Program-made: the position numbers and the translations under genes | NCBI RefSeq assembly: GCF_000964085.1 | Contig: NZ_JZRB01000004.1 | Location: 62,001-126,000 of the forward strand | Direction of reading: 5' to 3' | Source of the DNA: Luteibacter yeojuensis | Lineage (GTDB): Bacteria; Pseudomonadota; Gammaproteobacteria; Xanthomonadales; Rhodanobacteraceae | DNA: 64,000 nucleotides | Notes under the pieces: model-generated | What the model saw: only the letters and a program-made list of their open reading frames with translations | What the model was told of the DNA's origin: nothing | Database searches by the model: none | Part shown: positions 8,012 to 16,111 of the stretch, piece after piece | Layout of the letters: each line of letters starts with the position of its first letter | Numbering within the stretch: the first letter of the stretch is position 1

Positions 8012-9028
8012 CTAGTCGAGCAGCACCGGTTGGCCGCTTTGCTGCGATTCGCGCAGCGCGATGGCGATGCGCGTGGCTTCCACCGCGTCGTCCATGGTCA
8101 GGTCGAACGGGGTGTCGTCGAGCACCGCGTCGACGAAGTGCCTGGCCTGGGTGACGAAGGCCGGGGCGAAGCGCTCGTAGAACGACGGCAGCACGGTGTT
8201 GCGCACGCCCGCGGCATCGGAGATCTCCACGCGATCGGCGCGCGGGTTGCGGCCGATGCTCACCTTGCCGCCGGTGCCGGTGACGTCGGTGTGCGTGTCG
8301 TGGCCATGCGCCTGTGTGCGTGAGGCATAGAACATCGCCATCTGGCCGCCCTCGAACTCGACGATGGCGATGCCGTTGTCGACATCCTTGATGGCTTCCA
8401 GCGGCGGGTACATCGCCACGGTGCCCGTGGCGTACACCTTCTTCGCCTTCGGCCGGCCCAGCAGCCAGCGCGCGAGGTCCACGTCGTGGACGCTGCAGTC
8501 GAGGAAGATGCCGCCGCTGGTGGGCGCGAACTTGAGGAACGCGCCGCTCGGGTCGGCCAGGTCGGTGGTTTGCGAGTACACGAGGAAGGGCCGGCCGATG
8601 CCGCCGCCTTCGATGTGCATGAACGCATGGCGGTAGCTCTCGTCGAAGCGGCGGACGAAGCCCACCATGGCGCGCTTCGTGGCCTTCGCCGCGTGCGCGG
8701 CCGCGCGCCGGCAGTCGTCGAGCTCCAGCGACAGCGGCTTCTCGCAGAACACATGCTTGCCGGCGTCGAGCGCCTGCTCGATCTGCGCGGCGTGCAGCGA
8801 CGTGGGCGTCACCAGCACCACGGCGTCGATACCGGGGTCGGCCAGCATCTGCTCGTAGGTCTCGTGCACGGTGGCGACGCCCAGCGTGTCGCGTGCCCAG
8901 GCGCGCTCGGCGTCGACCGGGCTGCATACGGCCGCCAGTTCGGCCCGTGGCACCGCCCGGGCGAGGTTTTCAGCGTAGCGCTGGCCAAGCCGGCCCAGGC
9001 CGGCCAGGCCGATACGGAGTTTGCTCAT
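8012..9028 (-). CDS. Second Gfo/Idh/MocA-family dehydrogenase of the inositol locus
   Basis: A 338-residue NAD(P)-dependent oxidoreductase. It begins SKLRIGLAGLGRLGQRYAEN (Rossmann G-x-G-x-x-G) and has the family EKP motif in HVFCEKPLSLEL, and the catalytic region GGIFLDCSVHDVDLARW. It is the last gene of the leftward iolR-iolG operon, 13 bases after iolG, and is related to but clearly different from IolG. Likely substrates are another inositol isomer (scyllo- or D-chiro-inositol) or an inosose; the exact reaction is inference from context. The start at 9028 was chosen over a longer upstream frame, which would overlap iolG and lacks homologous sequence. Confidence 0.85.
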   Translation of the reverse strand: MSKLRIGLAGLGRLGQRYAENLARAVPRAELAAVCSPVDAERAWARDTLGVATVHETYEQMLADPGIDAVVLVTPTSLHAAQIEQALDAGKHVFCEKPLSLELDDCRRAAAHAAKATKRAMVGFVRRFDESYRHAFMHIEGGGIGRPFLVYSQTTDLADPSGAFLKFAPTSGGIFLDCSVHDVDLARWLLGRPKAKKVYATGTVAMYPPLEAIKDVDNGIAIVEFEGGQMAMFYASRTQAHGHDTHTDVTGTGGKVSIGRNPRADRVEISDAAGVRNTVLPSFYERFAPAFVTQARHFVDAVLDDTPFDLTMDDAVEATRIAIALRESQQSGQPVLLD

Positions 9029-9041
9029 CGTCGGCGCCTCG

Positions 9042-10034
9042 TCAGATGGCCACGGCCACGGCCTGGCCTTCGCGCCAGGAGCGTGCGGCGGCTTCGGCCA
9101 GTTCCAGGGCCTTGATGCCATCGGCGATCGTCGTGCGCACGGGCGTGCCGGCGGCAAGCGCGTCGAAGAAATGCGCGATCTCGGCGGCATACGCCTCGCG
9201 GTAGCGCTCGAGGAAGAAATGCTCCGGCAGGTCGTGCGCGATGTTCGCGGCGGTATGCGCCACCACCTGTGTCGGCGTGACATTGCCCGCCTGCAGCATG
9301 CCCTTGCTGCCCAGTACCTCGAAACGCTGGTCGTAGCCGTAGGCCGCGCGGCGCGAGGTGTTGATCTGGCACAGCTTGCCGCTCCGCGTGCGGATGGTGA
9401 CGGCCGTGGTGTCGATATCGCCGGCGCCCTCGATGGCCGGGTCGGTGAGGCAGCTGCCCGCCGCGTGCACGCTCACCGCTTCCTCGCCGAGCACCCAGCG
9501 GAAGATGTCGAAGTCGTGGATCAGCATGTCCTTGAACACGCCGCCCGAGCTCTTGATGTAATTAACCGGCGGTGCGCCCGGGTCGCGGCTGGTCACGATG
9601 AGCACTTCCGGCGTACCCACTTCGCCGTCGTCCAGGCGCTGCTTCAGCGATGAGAACGTGGGATCGAAGCGGCGCTGGAACGCGATCATGCAGGTGACGC
9701 CTGCCTTCTCCACCGCGGCCTGGCACGAGCGCGCCCGCTCCACGTCCAGGTCCACAGGCTTCTCGCAGAAAATAGCCTTGCCCGCGGCGGCGGCACGGTG
9801 GATCAGGTCGGCATGCGTATCGGTGCTGGAACCGATGACCACGGCGCCAACAGCCGGGTCATTGAGCGCCTCGTCCACGCTGGCCACCTTCGCGCCGTGT
9901 TTTTCCGCCAGTTCTTTCGCCGAGGGTTCGTGCACGTCCACCACGTAGCGCAGGCGCGCCTGTGGCTGGCGCGCCACGTTGCCGGCGTGGATCTTGCCGA
10001 TGCGACCGGCACCAAAGACGGCTACTTCAATCAT
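9042..10034 (-). CDS. iolG: Inositol 2-dehydrogenase
   Basis: IolG oxidises myo-inositol to 2-keto-myo-inositol (scyllo-inosose) with NAD+, the first step of the cytosolic inositol pathway. The 330-residue protein shows the Rossmann motif VAVFGAGRIGKIHAGN, the EKP motif FCEKPVDLD (around residue 97), and the catalytic lysine-histidine region GGVFKDMLIHDFDIFRW. All are typical of IolG/Idh. The start overlaps the end of iolR by 8 bases, and its GAGGAG ribosome binding site lies inside the iolR coding end, so translation is probably coupled. The gene is co-transcribed with iolR and the second dehydrogenase. Confidence 0.93.
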   Translation of the reverse strand: MIEVAVFGAGRIGKIHAGNVARQPQARLRYVVDVHEPSAKELAEKHGAKVASVDEALNDPAVGAVVIGSSTDTHADLIHRAAAAGKAIFCEKPVDLDVERARSCQAAVEKAGVTCMIAFQRRFDPTFSSLKQRLDDGEVGTPEVLIVTSRDPGAPPVNYIKSSGGVFKDMLIHDFDIFRWVLGEEAVSVHAAGSCLTDPAIEGAGDIDTTAVTIRTRSGKLCQINTSRRAAYGYDQRFEVLGSKGMLQAGNVTPTQVVAHTAANIAHDLPEHFFLERYREAYAAEIAHFFDALAAGTPVRTTIADGIKALELAEAAARSWREGQAVAVAI

Positions 10035-10893
10035 CGTATTCTCCTCGGGAAGTGGTTTCTTCGACTGTCAGTTCAAGCTTGTAGGCGAGCGCGACGAACA
10101 ACGCCTGGCACAGGCACATGGTGCTGGTGAGGCCGCGGAAGGCGAACGCGCTGCCCTCCTTCACCTTCAGCAGGATGTCGGAGTGGCGTGCCAGGGGGCC
10201 CAGGTCGCTTTCGGTGATGGCCAGCACTTTCGCGTGGTGCTGCTGCGCGACGCGCATGGCGTAAAGGGTTTCCTTGCCGAACGGCGGGAAGCTGATGGCG
10301 ATGAGCGCGTCGCCCTTGCCCATGCTGCGCAGCTGCTCGCGGAACATGCCGCCAAGGCCGCTCACCAGGTGCACGCGCTTCTTCGTGTGCTGCAGGGCGT
10401 ACGCGATGTAGGTGGCGATGGCGAACGAGCGTCGCACGCCCATCACGTAGATGTTTTCCGCCGCGGCCAGCGTATCGACGGCCTGCTGGAAGCGGGCCTC
10501 GTCCAGCTCCGCCGCCAGCTCATCAAGGCCCATGCGGCTGGCGTCGATGAAGCGCGACGCGATCTCCGCCGCGGGCACGCCGCCGGCCCGGTTCTCGATG
10601 ACGCTGCGGATGCGCTGCTTGTAGCTGTGCGAGGGCGAGGCGGCCGCCGTGAAGGCGTCGCGGAACACGGCCTGCATCTCGCTGAAGCCGGAATAGCCAA
10701 AGCGCTGGGCGAAGCGGACCACGGCCGACGCATGCACCCCCGCGCCCTCGGCGATCTCACCGACGCGCTGGACCATGATCGAGCTGCGATGTTCCTCAAG
10801 GTAACGGGCCACCCCCTGCAACTGGCGGGGGAGTGCCTCGAATGCCTCGGCGATGCGGCTCATCAGGGCATCGGCTTCGCTACGTTTGGCCAT
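10027..10893 (-). CDS. iolR: RpiR/MurR-family transcriptional regulator of inositol catabolism (IolR-type)
   Basis: A 288-residue repressor-type protein. The N-terminal helix-turn-helix (residues about 1-75) contains VGEIAEGAGVHASAVVRFAQRFGYSGF. The C-terminal SIS sugar-phosphate domain contains IYVMGVRRSFAIATYIAYAL and ALIAISFPPFGKETL. RpiR-type IolR of Sinorhizobium meliloti represses inositol genes and is relieved by a late pathway intermediate. Here the gene heads the iolG operon and is divergent from the importer/iolCDEB operon. The shared spacer carries GGAA-N6-TTCC sites, so autoregulation plus control of the divergent operon is likely. The start at 10893 gives a conventional N-terminus; a longer frame would run into the operators. 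Confidence 0.9.
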   Translation of the reverse strand: MAKRSEADALMSRIAEAFEALPRQLQGVARYLEEHRSSIMVQRVGEIAEGAGVHASAVVRFAQRFGYSGFSEMQAVFRDAFTAAASPSHSYKQRIRSVIENRAGGVPAAEIASRFIDASRMGLDELAAELDEARFQQAVDTLAAAENIYVMGVRRSFAIATYIAYALQHTKKRVHLVSGLGGMFREQLRSMGKGDALIAISFPPFGKETLYAMRVAQQHHAKVLAITESDLGPLARHSDILLKVKEGSAFAFRGLTSTMCLCQALFVALAYKLELTVEETTSRGEYDD

Positions 10894-10934
10894 CGGTGGC
10901 TCCTGGCGGGGTCCGACGGCATTGATACACGCGG

Positions 10935-10950
10935 TGGAACATTTTTTCCA
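10935..10950. promoter_or_regulatory. IolR operator 1 (TGGAA-N6-TTCCA)
   Basis: TGGAACATTTTTTCCA is a perfect GGAA-N6-TTCC palindrome extended by a flanking T/A pair. GGAA-N6-TTCC is the motif reported for the RpiR-type IolR of Sinorhizobium meliloti. It lies 42 bases upstream of iolR. Confidence 0.7.
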
Positions 10951-10983
10951 TTTATTTCGATGTTGCAATGCAAGTTGCAACCG

Positions 10984-10999
10984 TGGAACAGCAGGTCCA
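10984..10999. promoter_or_regulatory. IolR operator 2 (one mismatch)
   Basis: TGGAACAGCAGGTCCA matches TGGAA-N6-TTCCA with one change (GTCC for TTCC). Its centre is 49 bp from operator 1, close to a whole number of helical turns, and it would sit inside the putative importer promoter. Confidence 0.55.
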
Positions 11000-11098
11000 T
11001 GCTCGGCCCCGCTTTCGGCAAAACAGCGGCCGCAGGGCCGTCATCGCTTGATCCGTCACCCCATCCAGGCCGGCGCGCCCGGCATTCGTGGAGGCAAT

Positions 11099-12142
11099 AT
11101 GCGATTCAAACCGTTCCACGCCGCGCTCGCGGCCGCCCTCGCCCTCGGTCTCGGGCTTGCCGCCCCCGCCTCCCAGGCGGCCCCCGGCGACCGCTACGTC
11201 CTCGTCACCCACGCCGCCGACTCCGATTCCTGGTGGAACACCATCAAGAACGCGATCAAGCAGGCCGGTGAGGATTTTGGTGTCGCCGTCGATTACCGCG
11301 GCTCGGGCAATGGCGACCTGGCGGAAATGGCCCGCCAGCTCGAGTCCGCCGCCGCCCGCAACTACAAGGGCGTGTCGTTCGACATCGCCAACTTCGACCA
11401 GCTGAAGGGCCCGGCGGCCAAGGTCGCGGCGAAGGGCATCCCCATCGTCACGATCAACTCGGGCACGCCGGACGAGAGCAAGAAGATCGGCGCGATCATG
11501 CACGTGGGCCAGGGCGAATACGACGCGGGCAAGGCCGCGGGCGATCGCGCCAAGGCCGCCGGCATCAAGAGCTTCGTGTGCGTGAACCACTACGCCACCA
11601 ACAACGCCTCGTTCGAGCGTTGCCAGGGCTTCGCCGACGCCATCGGCGTGAAGGACTGGCGCCAGACCTCGATGATCGACACCGGCATGGACCCGACCGT
11701 GGTCTCGTCCAAGCTCACCGCCTACCTGCGTGCCCACCCCAAGACCCAGGCCATCCTGGCGCTGGGCCCCAACGCCGCCGAGCCGGCCATCAAAGTGGTG
11801 GAAGACCTGCACCTGAAGGGCGCCATCAACTTCGGCACGTTCGATCTCTCGCCCGCGATCATCGAGGGCATCAAGAGCGGCACCATCCAGTACGCGATCG
11901 ACCAGCAGCCCTACCTGCAGGGCTACATGGGCATCGCGGCGCTGGTGATCGCGCATGACCAGAACACCAAGGACCCGGCGAAGATCATCGCCGCCCTCAA
12001 GGCGAACCCGAAGTTCCAGGCCCGCCTCAAGGAGTACGACCTCAAGCCCATCTATACCGCCAACGGCGTGAGCTCGGGCCCGGCCTTCGTCACGAAGGAC
12101 AACGTCGCCACGGTCGCCAAGTACGCCGGCCAGTACCGCTGA
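11099..12142 (+). CDS. Inositol ABC transporter substrate-binding protein
   Basis: A 347-residue periplasmic binding protein of the ribose/galactose type (peripla_BP_4). A signal peptide covers about residues 1-23 (MRFKPFHAALAAALALGLGL then AAPASQA). The mature part starts with YVLVTHAADSDSWWNTIKNA, and later contains GIPIVTINSG and GTFDLSPAIIEGIKSG, typical of inositol or sugar binders such as IbpA of Caulobacter. It would capture inositol and deliver it to the permease encoded next. A strong GGAGG ribosome binding site precedes the ATG. It is the first gene of the rightward iol operon. The inositol ligand is inferred from context. Confidence 0.9.
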   Translation: MRFKPFHAALAAALALGLGLAAPASQAAPGDRYVLVTHAADSDSWWNTIKNAIKQAGEDFGVAVDYRGSGNGDLAEMARQLESAAARNYKGVSFDIANFDQLKGPAAKVAAKGIPIVTINSGTPDESKKIGAIMHVGQGEYDAGKAAGDRAKAAGIKSFVCVNHYATNNASFERCQGFADAIGVKDWRQTSMIDTGMDPTVVSSKLTAYLRAHPKTQAILALGPNAAEPAIKVVEDLHLKGAINFGTFDLSPAIIEGIKSGTIQYAIDQQPYLQGYMGIAALVIAHDQNTKDPAKIIAALKANPKFQARLKEYDLKPIYTANGVSSGPAFVTKDNVATVAKYAGQYR

Positions 12143-12161
12143 ACGACGCCGGAGCAACCCC

Positions 12162-13322
12162 ATGAGCGCCATCAACGAGAGCGTTACCAACATGATCCAG
12201 CGTCAGCGCGCCAATGCGCAGGAAGCACCGAAGCCCACGGATGAGCGCGTCCGGAAGATATCCCCGTGGCGCGTGCTGCTCGACAGGCCCGAACTGGGGT
12301 CCATCGCCGGCACCATCCTGGTCTTCGTCTTCTTCGCCTTCACCGCCGGCGACTCGGGCATGTTCGCGCTCGATGGCGTCATCAACTGGGCCAAGGTGGC
12401 GGCGTACCTCGGCATCCTTGCCGTGGGCGCCTGCCTCCTCATGATCGCCGGCGAATTCGACTTGTCGATCGGCTCGATGATCGGCTTCGCCGGCGTCGTC
12501 GTGGCCATCCCGCCCATGTACCTGGGCTGGCCGCTATGGGCCTCGGTCATCGCCGCCTTCGTGGTCTGCATGGCCCTGGGCGCGCTCAACGGCTACCTCG
12601 TCATCCGCACCAAGCTGCCTTCGTTCATCGTGACGCTGGCCTTCATGTTCATCCTGCGCGGCCTCACCCTCGTGCTTTCCACCACGTTCGCCAACAGCAC
12701 CATCGTGAGCGGCGTGGGCAGCAAGTTCGACGAGGCGCCGTTCGTCCACGCGCTGTTCTCCGGAACCACGCTGCACGGGTTCTTCGCCTTCCTATCCGCC
12801 CATGGCGTGATCGAATCGTTCCCGAACGGCGAGCCCGTGGTCGGCGGCATCCCGAAAGTGCTGCTGTGGTGGATCGCGCTGGCCGTGGTCGCGGGCTTCG
12901 TCCTGGCCCGCACCCGCTTCGGCAACTGGATCTACACCGTGGGTGGCGATGCCAACGCCGCAAAAAACGTGGGCGTGCCGGTGCGCCGGGTGAAGATCTC
13001 GCTGTTCGTCCTCACCGCGTTCTGCGCCTGCCTGTTCGGCGTGCTGCAGGTGGCCGAATTCGGCTCGGCCGCTTCCGACCGCGGCCTGCAGAAGGAGTTC
13101 GAAGCCATCATCGCCGTGGTCATCGGGGGCACCCTGCTCACCGGCGGCTTCGGCTCGGTGATCGGTGCGTGCTTCGGCGCCATCATCTTCGGAGTCGTGC
13201 AGATCGGCATCTCGTACACCAACATCGATTCGGATTGGTACCGCGTGTTCCTGGGCGGCATGCTGCTCGTCGCGGTGCTCTTCAACCACTACATCCGCAG
13301 CCGCGCTGCGAGCACGAAGTGA
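12162..13322 (+). CDS. Inositol ABC transporter permease
   Basis: A 386-residue BPD_transp_2 (RbsC-like) inner-membrane permease with about 8-10 helices. Residues 1-45 are a hydrophilic cytoplasmic extension. The family signature region [17 protein letters not shown] is at about residues 97-113, and the conserved [27 protein letters not shown] stretch is near the C-terminus. A non-membrane insert (roughly residues 185-225) lies between helices, as in the inositol-type IatP branch. It forms the channel of the importer with the ATPase encoded 11 bases downstream. Co-transcribed with the binding protein. Confidence 0.92.
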   Translation: MSAINESVTNMIQRQRANAQEAPKPTDERVRKISPWRVLLDRPELGSIAGTILVFVFFAFTAGDSGMFALDGVINWAKVAAYLGILAVGACLLMIAGEFDLSIGSMIGFAGVVVAIPPMYLGWPLWASVIAAFVVCMALGALNGYLVIRTKLPSFIVTLAFMFILRGLTLVLSTTFANSTIVSGVGSKFDEAPFVHALFSGTTLHGFFAFLSAHGVIESFPNGEPVVGGIPKVLLWWIALAVVAGFVLARTRFGNWIYTVGGDANAAKNVGVPVRRVKISLFVLTAFCACLFGVLQVAEFGSAASDRGLQKEFEAIIAVVIGGTLLTGGFGSVIGACFGAIIFGVVQIGISYTNIDSDWYRVFLGGMLLVAVLFNHYIRSRAASTK

Positions 13323-13333
13323 GGGCTGCCACC

Positions 13334-14122
13334 ATGGCCGACGATTACATCCTCGAACTCGACGACGTCAGCAAGTTCTTCGGCACCGTCATCGCCCTCC
13401 AGGGCGTCACGCTGCGGCTGAAGCGCGGCGAGGTGCACTGCCTGCTGGGCGATAACGGTGCCGGCAAGTCGACGCTCATCAAGACCCTGGCCGGCGTGCA
13501 CCAGCCCAGCAGCGGCGATTACCGCGTGGAAGGCGAATCGGTGAAGTTCAAGTCACCGCGCGAAGCACTCGACCGTGGCATCGCCACGGTGTACCAGGAC
13601 CTGGCCCTGGTACCACTGATGAGCGTGGCGCGTAACTTCTTCGCCGGCCGCGAGCCGCGCCGCCGCCTGTTCGGCGTCATCAACGTGCTCGACATGAAGT
13701 ACGCGAACGAAACGGCACGCGACAAACTGGCCGAGATGGGCATCCATGTGCGCGACGCCGGCCAGCCGGTGGGCACCATGTCGGGCGGCGAGCGCCAGTG
13801 CCTGGCCATCGCCCGTGCCATCCACTTCGGTGCCAAGGTGCTCATCCTCGACGAGCCCACGGCGGCGCTGGGCGTGAAGCAGAGCTGCAACGTGCTGAAG
13901 CTGATCCACAAGGCGCGCGAGCGCGGCATCTCGGTCATCTTCATCACCCATAACGTGCACCACGCCTACCCCATCGCGGACAGCTTCACGCTGCTCAACC
14001 GCGGCCAGTCCATGGGCACCTTCTCCAAGGCGGATATCACCAAGGAAGAAGTGCTGGACATGATGGCCGGCGGCACCGAGATCCAGAGCCTGGTCGATGA
14101 ACTGGAAGGCCGCGCGGCCTAG
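13334..14122 (+). CDS. Inositol ABC transporter ATP-binding protein (single NBD)
   Basis: A 262-residue ATPase with one nucleotide-binding domain. Walker A is GDNGAGKST, the signature is MSGGERQ, Walker B is [12 protein letters not shown], and the switch histidine is in FITHNVHHA. Most ribose-type ATPases (RbsA, IatA of Caulobacter) carry two fused domains of about 500 residues. This one has a single domain, as in the fructose/inositol FrcA-type importers, so it should work as a homodimer. The ATG at 13334 is only 11 bases after the permease stop codon. It powers inositol import. Confidence 0.92.
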   Translation: MADDYILELDDVSKFFGTVIALQGVTLRLKRGEVHCLLGDNGAGKSTLIKTLAGVHQPSSGDYRVEGESVKFKSPREALDRGIATVYQDLALVPLMSVARNFFAGREPRRRLFGVINVLDMKYANETARDKLAEMGIHVRDAGQPVGTMSGGERQCLAIARAIHFGAKVLILDEPTAALGVKQSCNVLKLIHKARERGISVIFITHNVHHAYPIADSFTLLNRGQSMGTFSKADITKEEVLDMMAGGTEIQSLVDELEGRAA

Positions 14123-14137
14123 AGAACGAACATACCT

Positions 14138-16111
14138 ATGCGTAGCCCCCTGCCCCGCACCACCTCCCGCCCCATCGACGTGGCCTGCCTCGGCCGCCTC
14201 GCGGTGGATCTCTACGCCCAGCAGATCGGCGCCCGCCTGGAAGACGTCACCAGCTTCGCCAAGTACCTTGGCGGCTCGTCGGCCAACGTGGCCTTCGGCA
14301 CCGCGCGGCTTGGCCTGCGGTCGGCCATGCTTTCGCGGGTCGGCGACGACCAGATGGGCAGCTTCCTGCTCGAGACCCTCGCCAACGAAGGTTGCGATAC
14401 CAGCCAGGTGAAGGTCGACCCCGAACGCCTCACCGCGCTGGCCATCCTCGGCATCAAGGACAGCACCAGCTTCCCGCTGCTGTTCTACCGCGAGAACTGC
14501 GCCGACATGGCACTGCAGGCCGGTGACATCGACGAAGGGTTCATCAGCCGCTGCCGCGCGCTGGCCATCACCGGCACGCACCTGTCGCAGCCGGGCGTGC
14601 TCGGCGCCTCACAGCGCGCGCTGGAGCTCGCCCGCAAGCACGACGTGCGCACCGTGCTCGACATCGACTATCGCCCGGTGCTGTGGGGCCTCACGGGTCG
14701 CGGCAACGGCGAGCAGCGTTTCGTGGCCGCCGACCATGTCACGGCGCACCTGCAGGGCATCCTGCCGCAGTTCGACCTCATCGTCGGCACCGAGGAAGAG
14801 TTCCATATCGCCGGTGGCAGCGAAGACCTGCTGGCGGCGCTTCGCGCGGTGCGCGCTGTCTCGGACGCCACGCTGATCGTGAAGCGCGGCCCGCTGGGCT
14901 GCTCCATCGTCGAGGGTCCCATTCCCACCCACATCGACGACGCACCCACCTACCGCGGTGAGCGCGTCGAGGTGCTCAACGTGCTCGGTGCCGGCGACGC
15001 GTTCCTCTCCGGCTTCCTCGCCGGCTGGCTCAGCGGCGAAAGCGTCGAGCGCGCCTGCGCGTGGGCCAACGCCTGTGGTGCCATCGTGGTCTCGCGCCAC
15101 GCCTGCGCACCGTCCATGCCCGGCCGCGCCGAGCTCGATGCTTTCCTGTCTCGCGAAGGCGGTATCGCCCGCCCCGACCTCGACGCGGAGCTTTCGCACC
15201 TGCACCGTGCCGCCGTGCCACGCAAGGCATGGAACGAGCTTTACGTGTTCGCGTTCGATCACCGCACGCCGTTCTTCGAGCTGGCCCGCGAGGCGGGCGC
15301 GGATGAAGCGCGCATCCCCGCGCTGAAAACGTTGTTGGTCGAGGCGGTGGCCGCCACCGAAACGGCCAACGGCCTCGAAGGCCACGTGGGCCTGCTGGCC
15401 GACGACCGCTATGGCCAGGACGCGCTCAACGCCGCCACCGGCCGCGGCTGGTGGATCGGCCGCCCGGTGGAAGTACCCGGCTCGAACCCGCTGGAATTTG
15501 AACGCGGCCGTTCCATCGGCAGCCAGCTGGTGAGCTGGCCGCATGAGCATGTCATCAAGTGCCTGGTGCAGTTCGACCCCGATGCCGAGCCGCTGCACCG
15601 GGTGGAGCAGGAAACCCAGCTGCTCGCGCTGTACGATGCCGCGAAGCTCAGTGGCCATGAGCTGCTGCTCGAGGTCATCCCGCCCGGCTGCTCCAGCCAG
15701 GCCCAGCGCGATGTGCTGGTGCTGCGCTCGCTCAAGCGCATCTACAACCTGGGCATCAAGCCCGACTGGTGGAAGCTGTGCCCGCCCGCCGCCGATGCGT
15801 GGGCGGCTATCGACGCGCTGATCGACGAACGCGACCCGTTTTGCCGCGGCGTGCTGCTGCTTGGCCTCAACGCACCGGCGGACTCCCTCGCCGCCGGCTT
15901 CGCGGATGCGGCCAGCAGCAGCACGTGCCGTGGCTTCGCCGTGGGCCGCACGCTGTTCAGCGAACCCGCGAAGGCGTGGCTGGCCGGGCGCATCGACGAC
16001 AAGGCACTCGTGGAGCAGGCCCGCGTGGCATTCGAAGGCATGATCCAGGCATGGCACAAGGCCACCCGCCGGTCGCCGGGCCGCACCGTGAAGCAAGGCG
16101 CCGCCGCATGA
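14138..16111 (+). CDS. iolC: Bifunctional 5-dehydro-2-deoxygluconokinase / 5-dehydro-2-deoxyphosphogluconate aldolase (IolC-IolJ fusion)
   Basis: A 657-residue two-domain enzyme. Residues about 12-335 are a PfkB-type kinase (IolC), with GGSSANVAFGTARLG near the start and the ATP/anion-hole motif NVLGAGDAFLSGF. It phosphorylates 5-dehydro-2-deoxygluconate. Residues about 345-645 match the DUF2090 aldolase domain, with FAFDHRTPFFELA and IKPDWWKLCPP. It should split the phosphorylated product into DHAP and malonate semialdehyde, replacing a separate IolJ. Such fusions are known in proteobacteria. No separate iolJ is present in the window, which supports the dual role. The last four bases overlap the iolD start (ATGA). 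Confidence 0.93.
   Translation: MRSPLPRTTSRPIDVACLGRLAVDLYAQQIGARLEDVTSFAKYLGGSSANVAFGTARLGLRSAMLSRVGDDQMGSFLLETLANEGCDTSQVKVDPERLTALAILGIKDSTSFPLLFYRENCADMALQAGDIDEGFISRCRALAITGTHLSQPGVLGASQRALELARKHDVRTVLDIDYRPVLWGLTGRGNGEQRFVAADHVTAHLQGILPQFDLIVGTEEEFHIAGGSEDLLAALRAVRAVSDATLIVKRGPLGCSIVEGPIPTHIDDAPTYRGERVEVLNVLGAGDAFLSGFLAGWLSGESVERACAWANACGAIVVSRHACAPSMPGRAELDAFLSREGGIARPDLDAELSHLHRAAVPRKAWNELYVFAFDHRTPFFELAREAGADEARIPALKTLLVEAVAATETANGLEGHVGLLADDRYGQDALNAATGRGWWIGRPVEVPGSNPLEFERGRSIGSQLVSWPHEHVIKCLVQFDPDAEPLHRVEQETQLLALYDAAKLSGHELLLEVIPPGCSSQAQRDVLVLRSLKRIYNLGIKPDWWKLCPPAADAWAAIDALIDERDPFCRGVLLLGLNAPADSLAAGFADAASSSTCRGFAVGRTLFSEPAKAWLAGRIDDKALVEQARVAFEGMIQAWHKATRRSPGRTVKQGAAA

Larger units (their letters stand above)
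10894..11098. promoter_or_regulatory. Divergent iol control region
   Basis: This 205-bp spacer separates iolR (left) from the inositol importer (right). It is less GC-rich than its surroundings around 10930-10985. It contains two GGAA-N6-TTCC-type operators, a 7-base-arm inverted repeat GTTGCAA-N6-TTGCAAC (10962-10981), and a possible rightward promoter with -35 TTGCAA (10975-10980) and weak -10 CATGCT (10998-11003). The second operator would lie between those two boxes. The GGAGGCAAT ribosome binding site of the importer gene closes the region. Confidence 0.6.
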
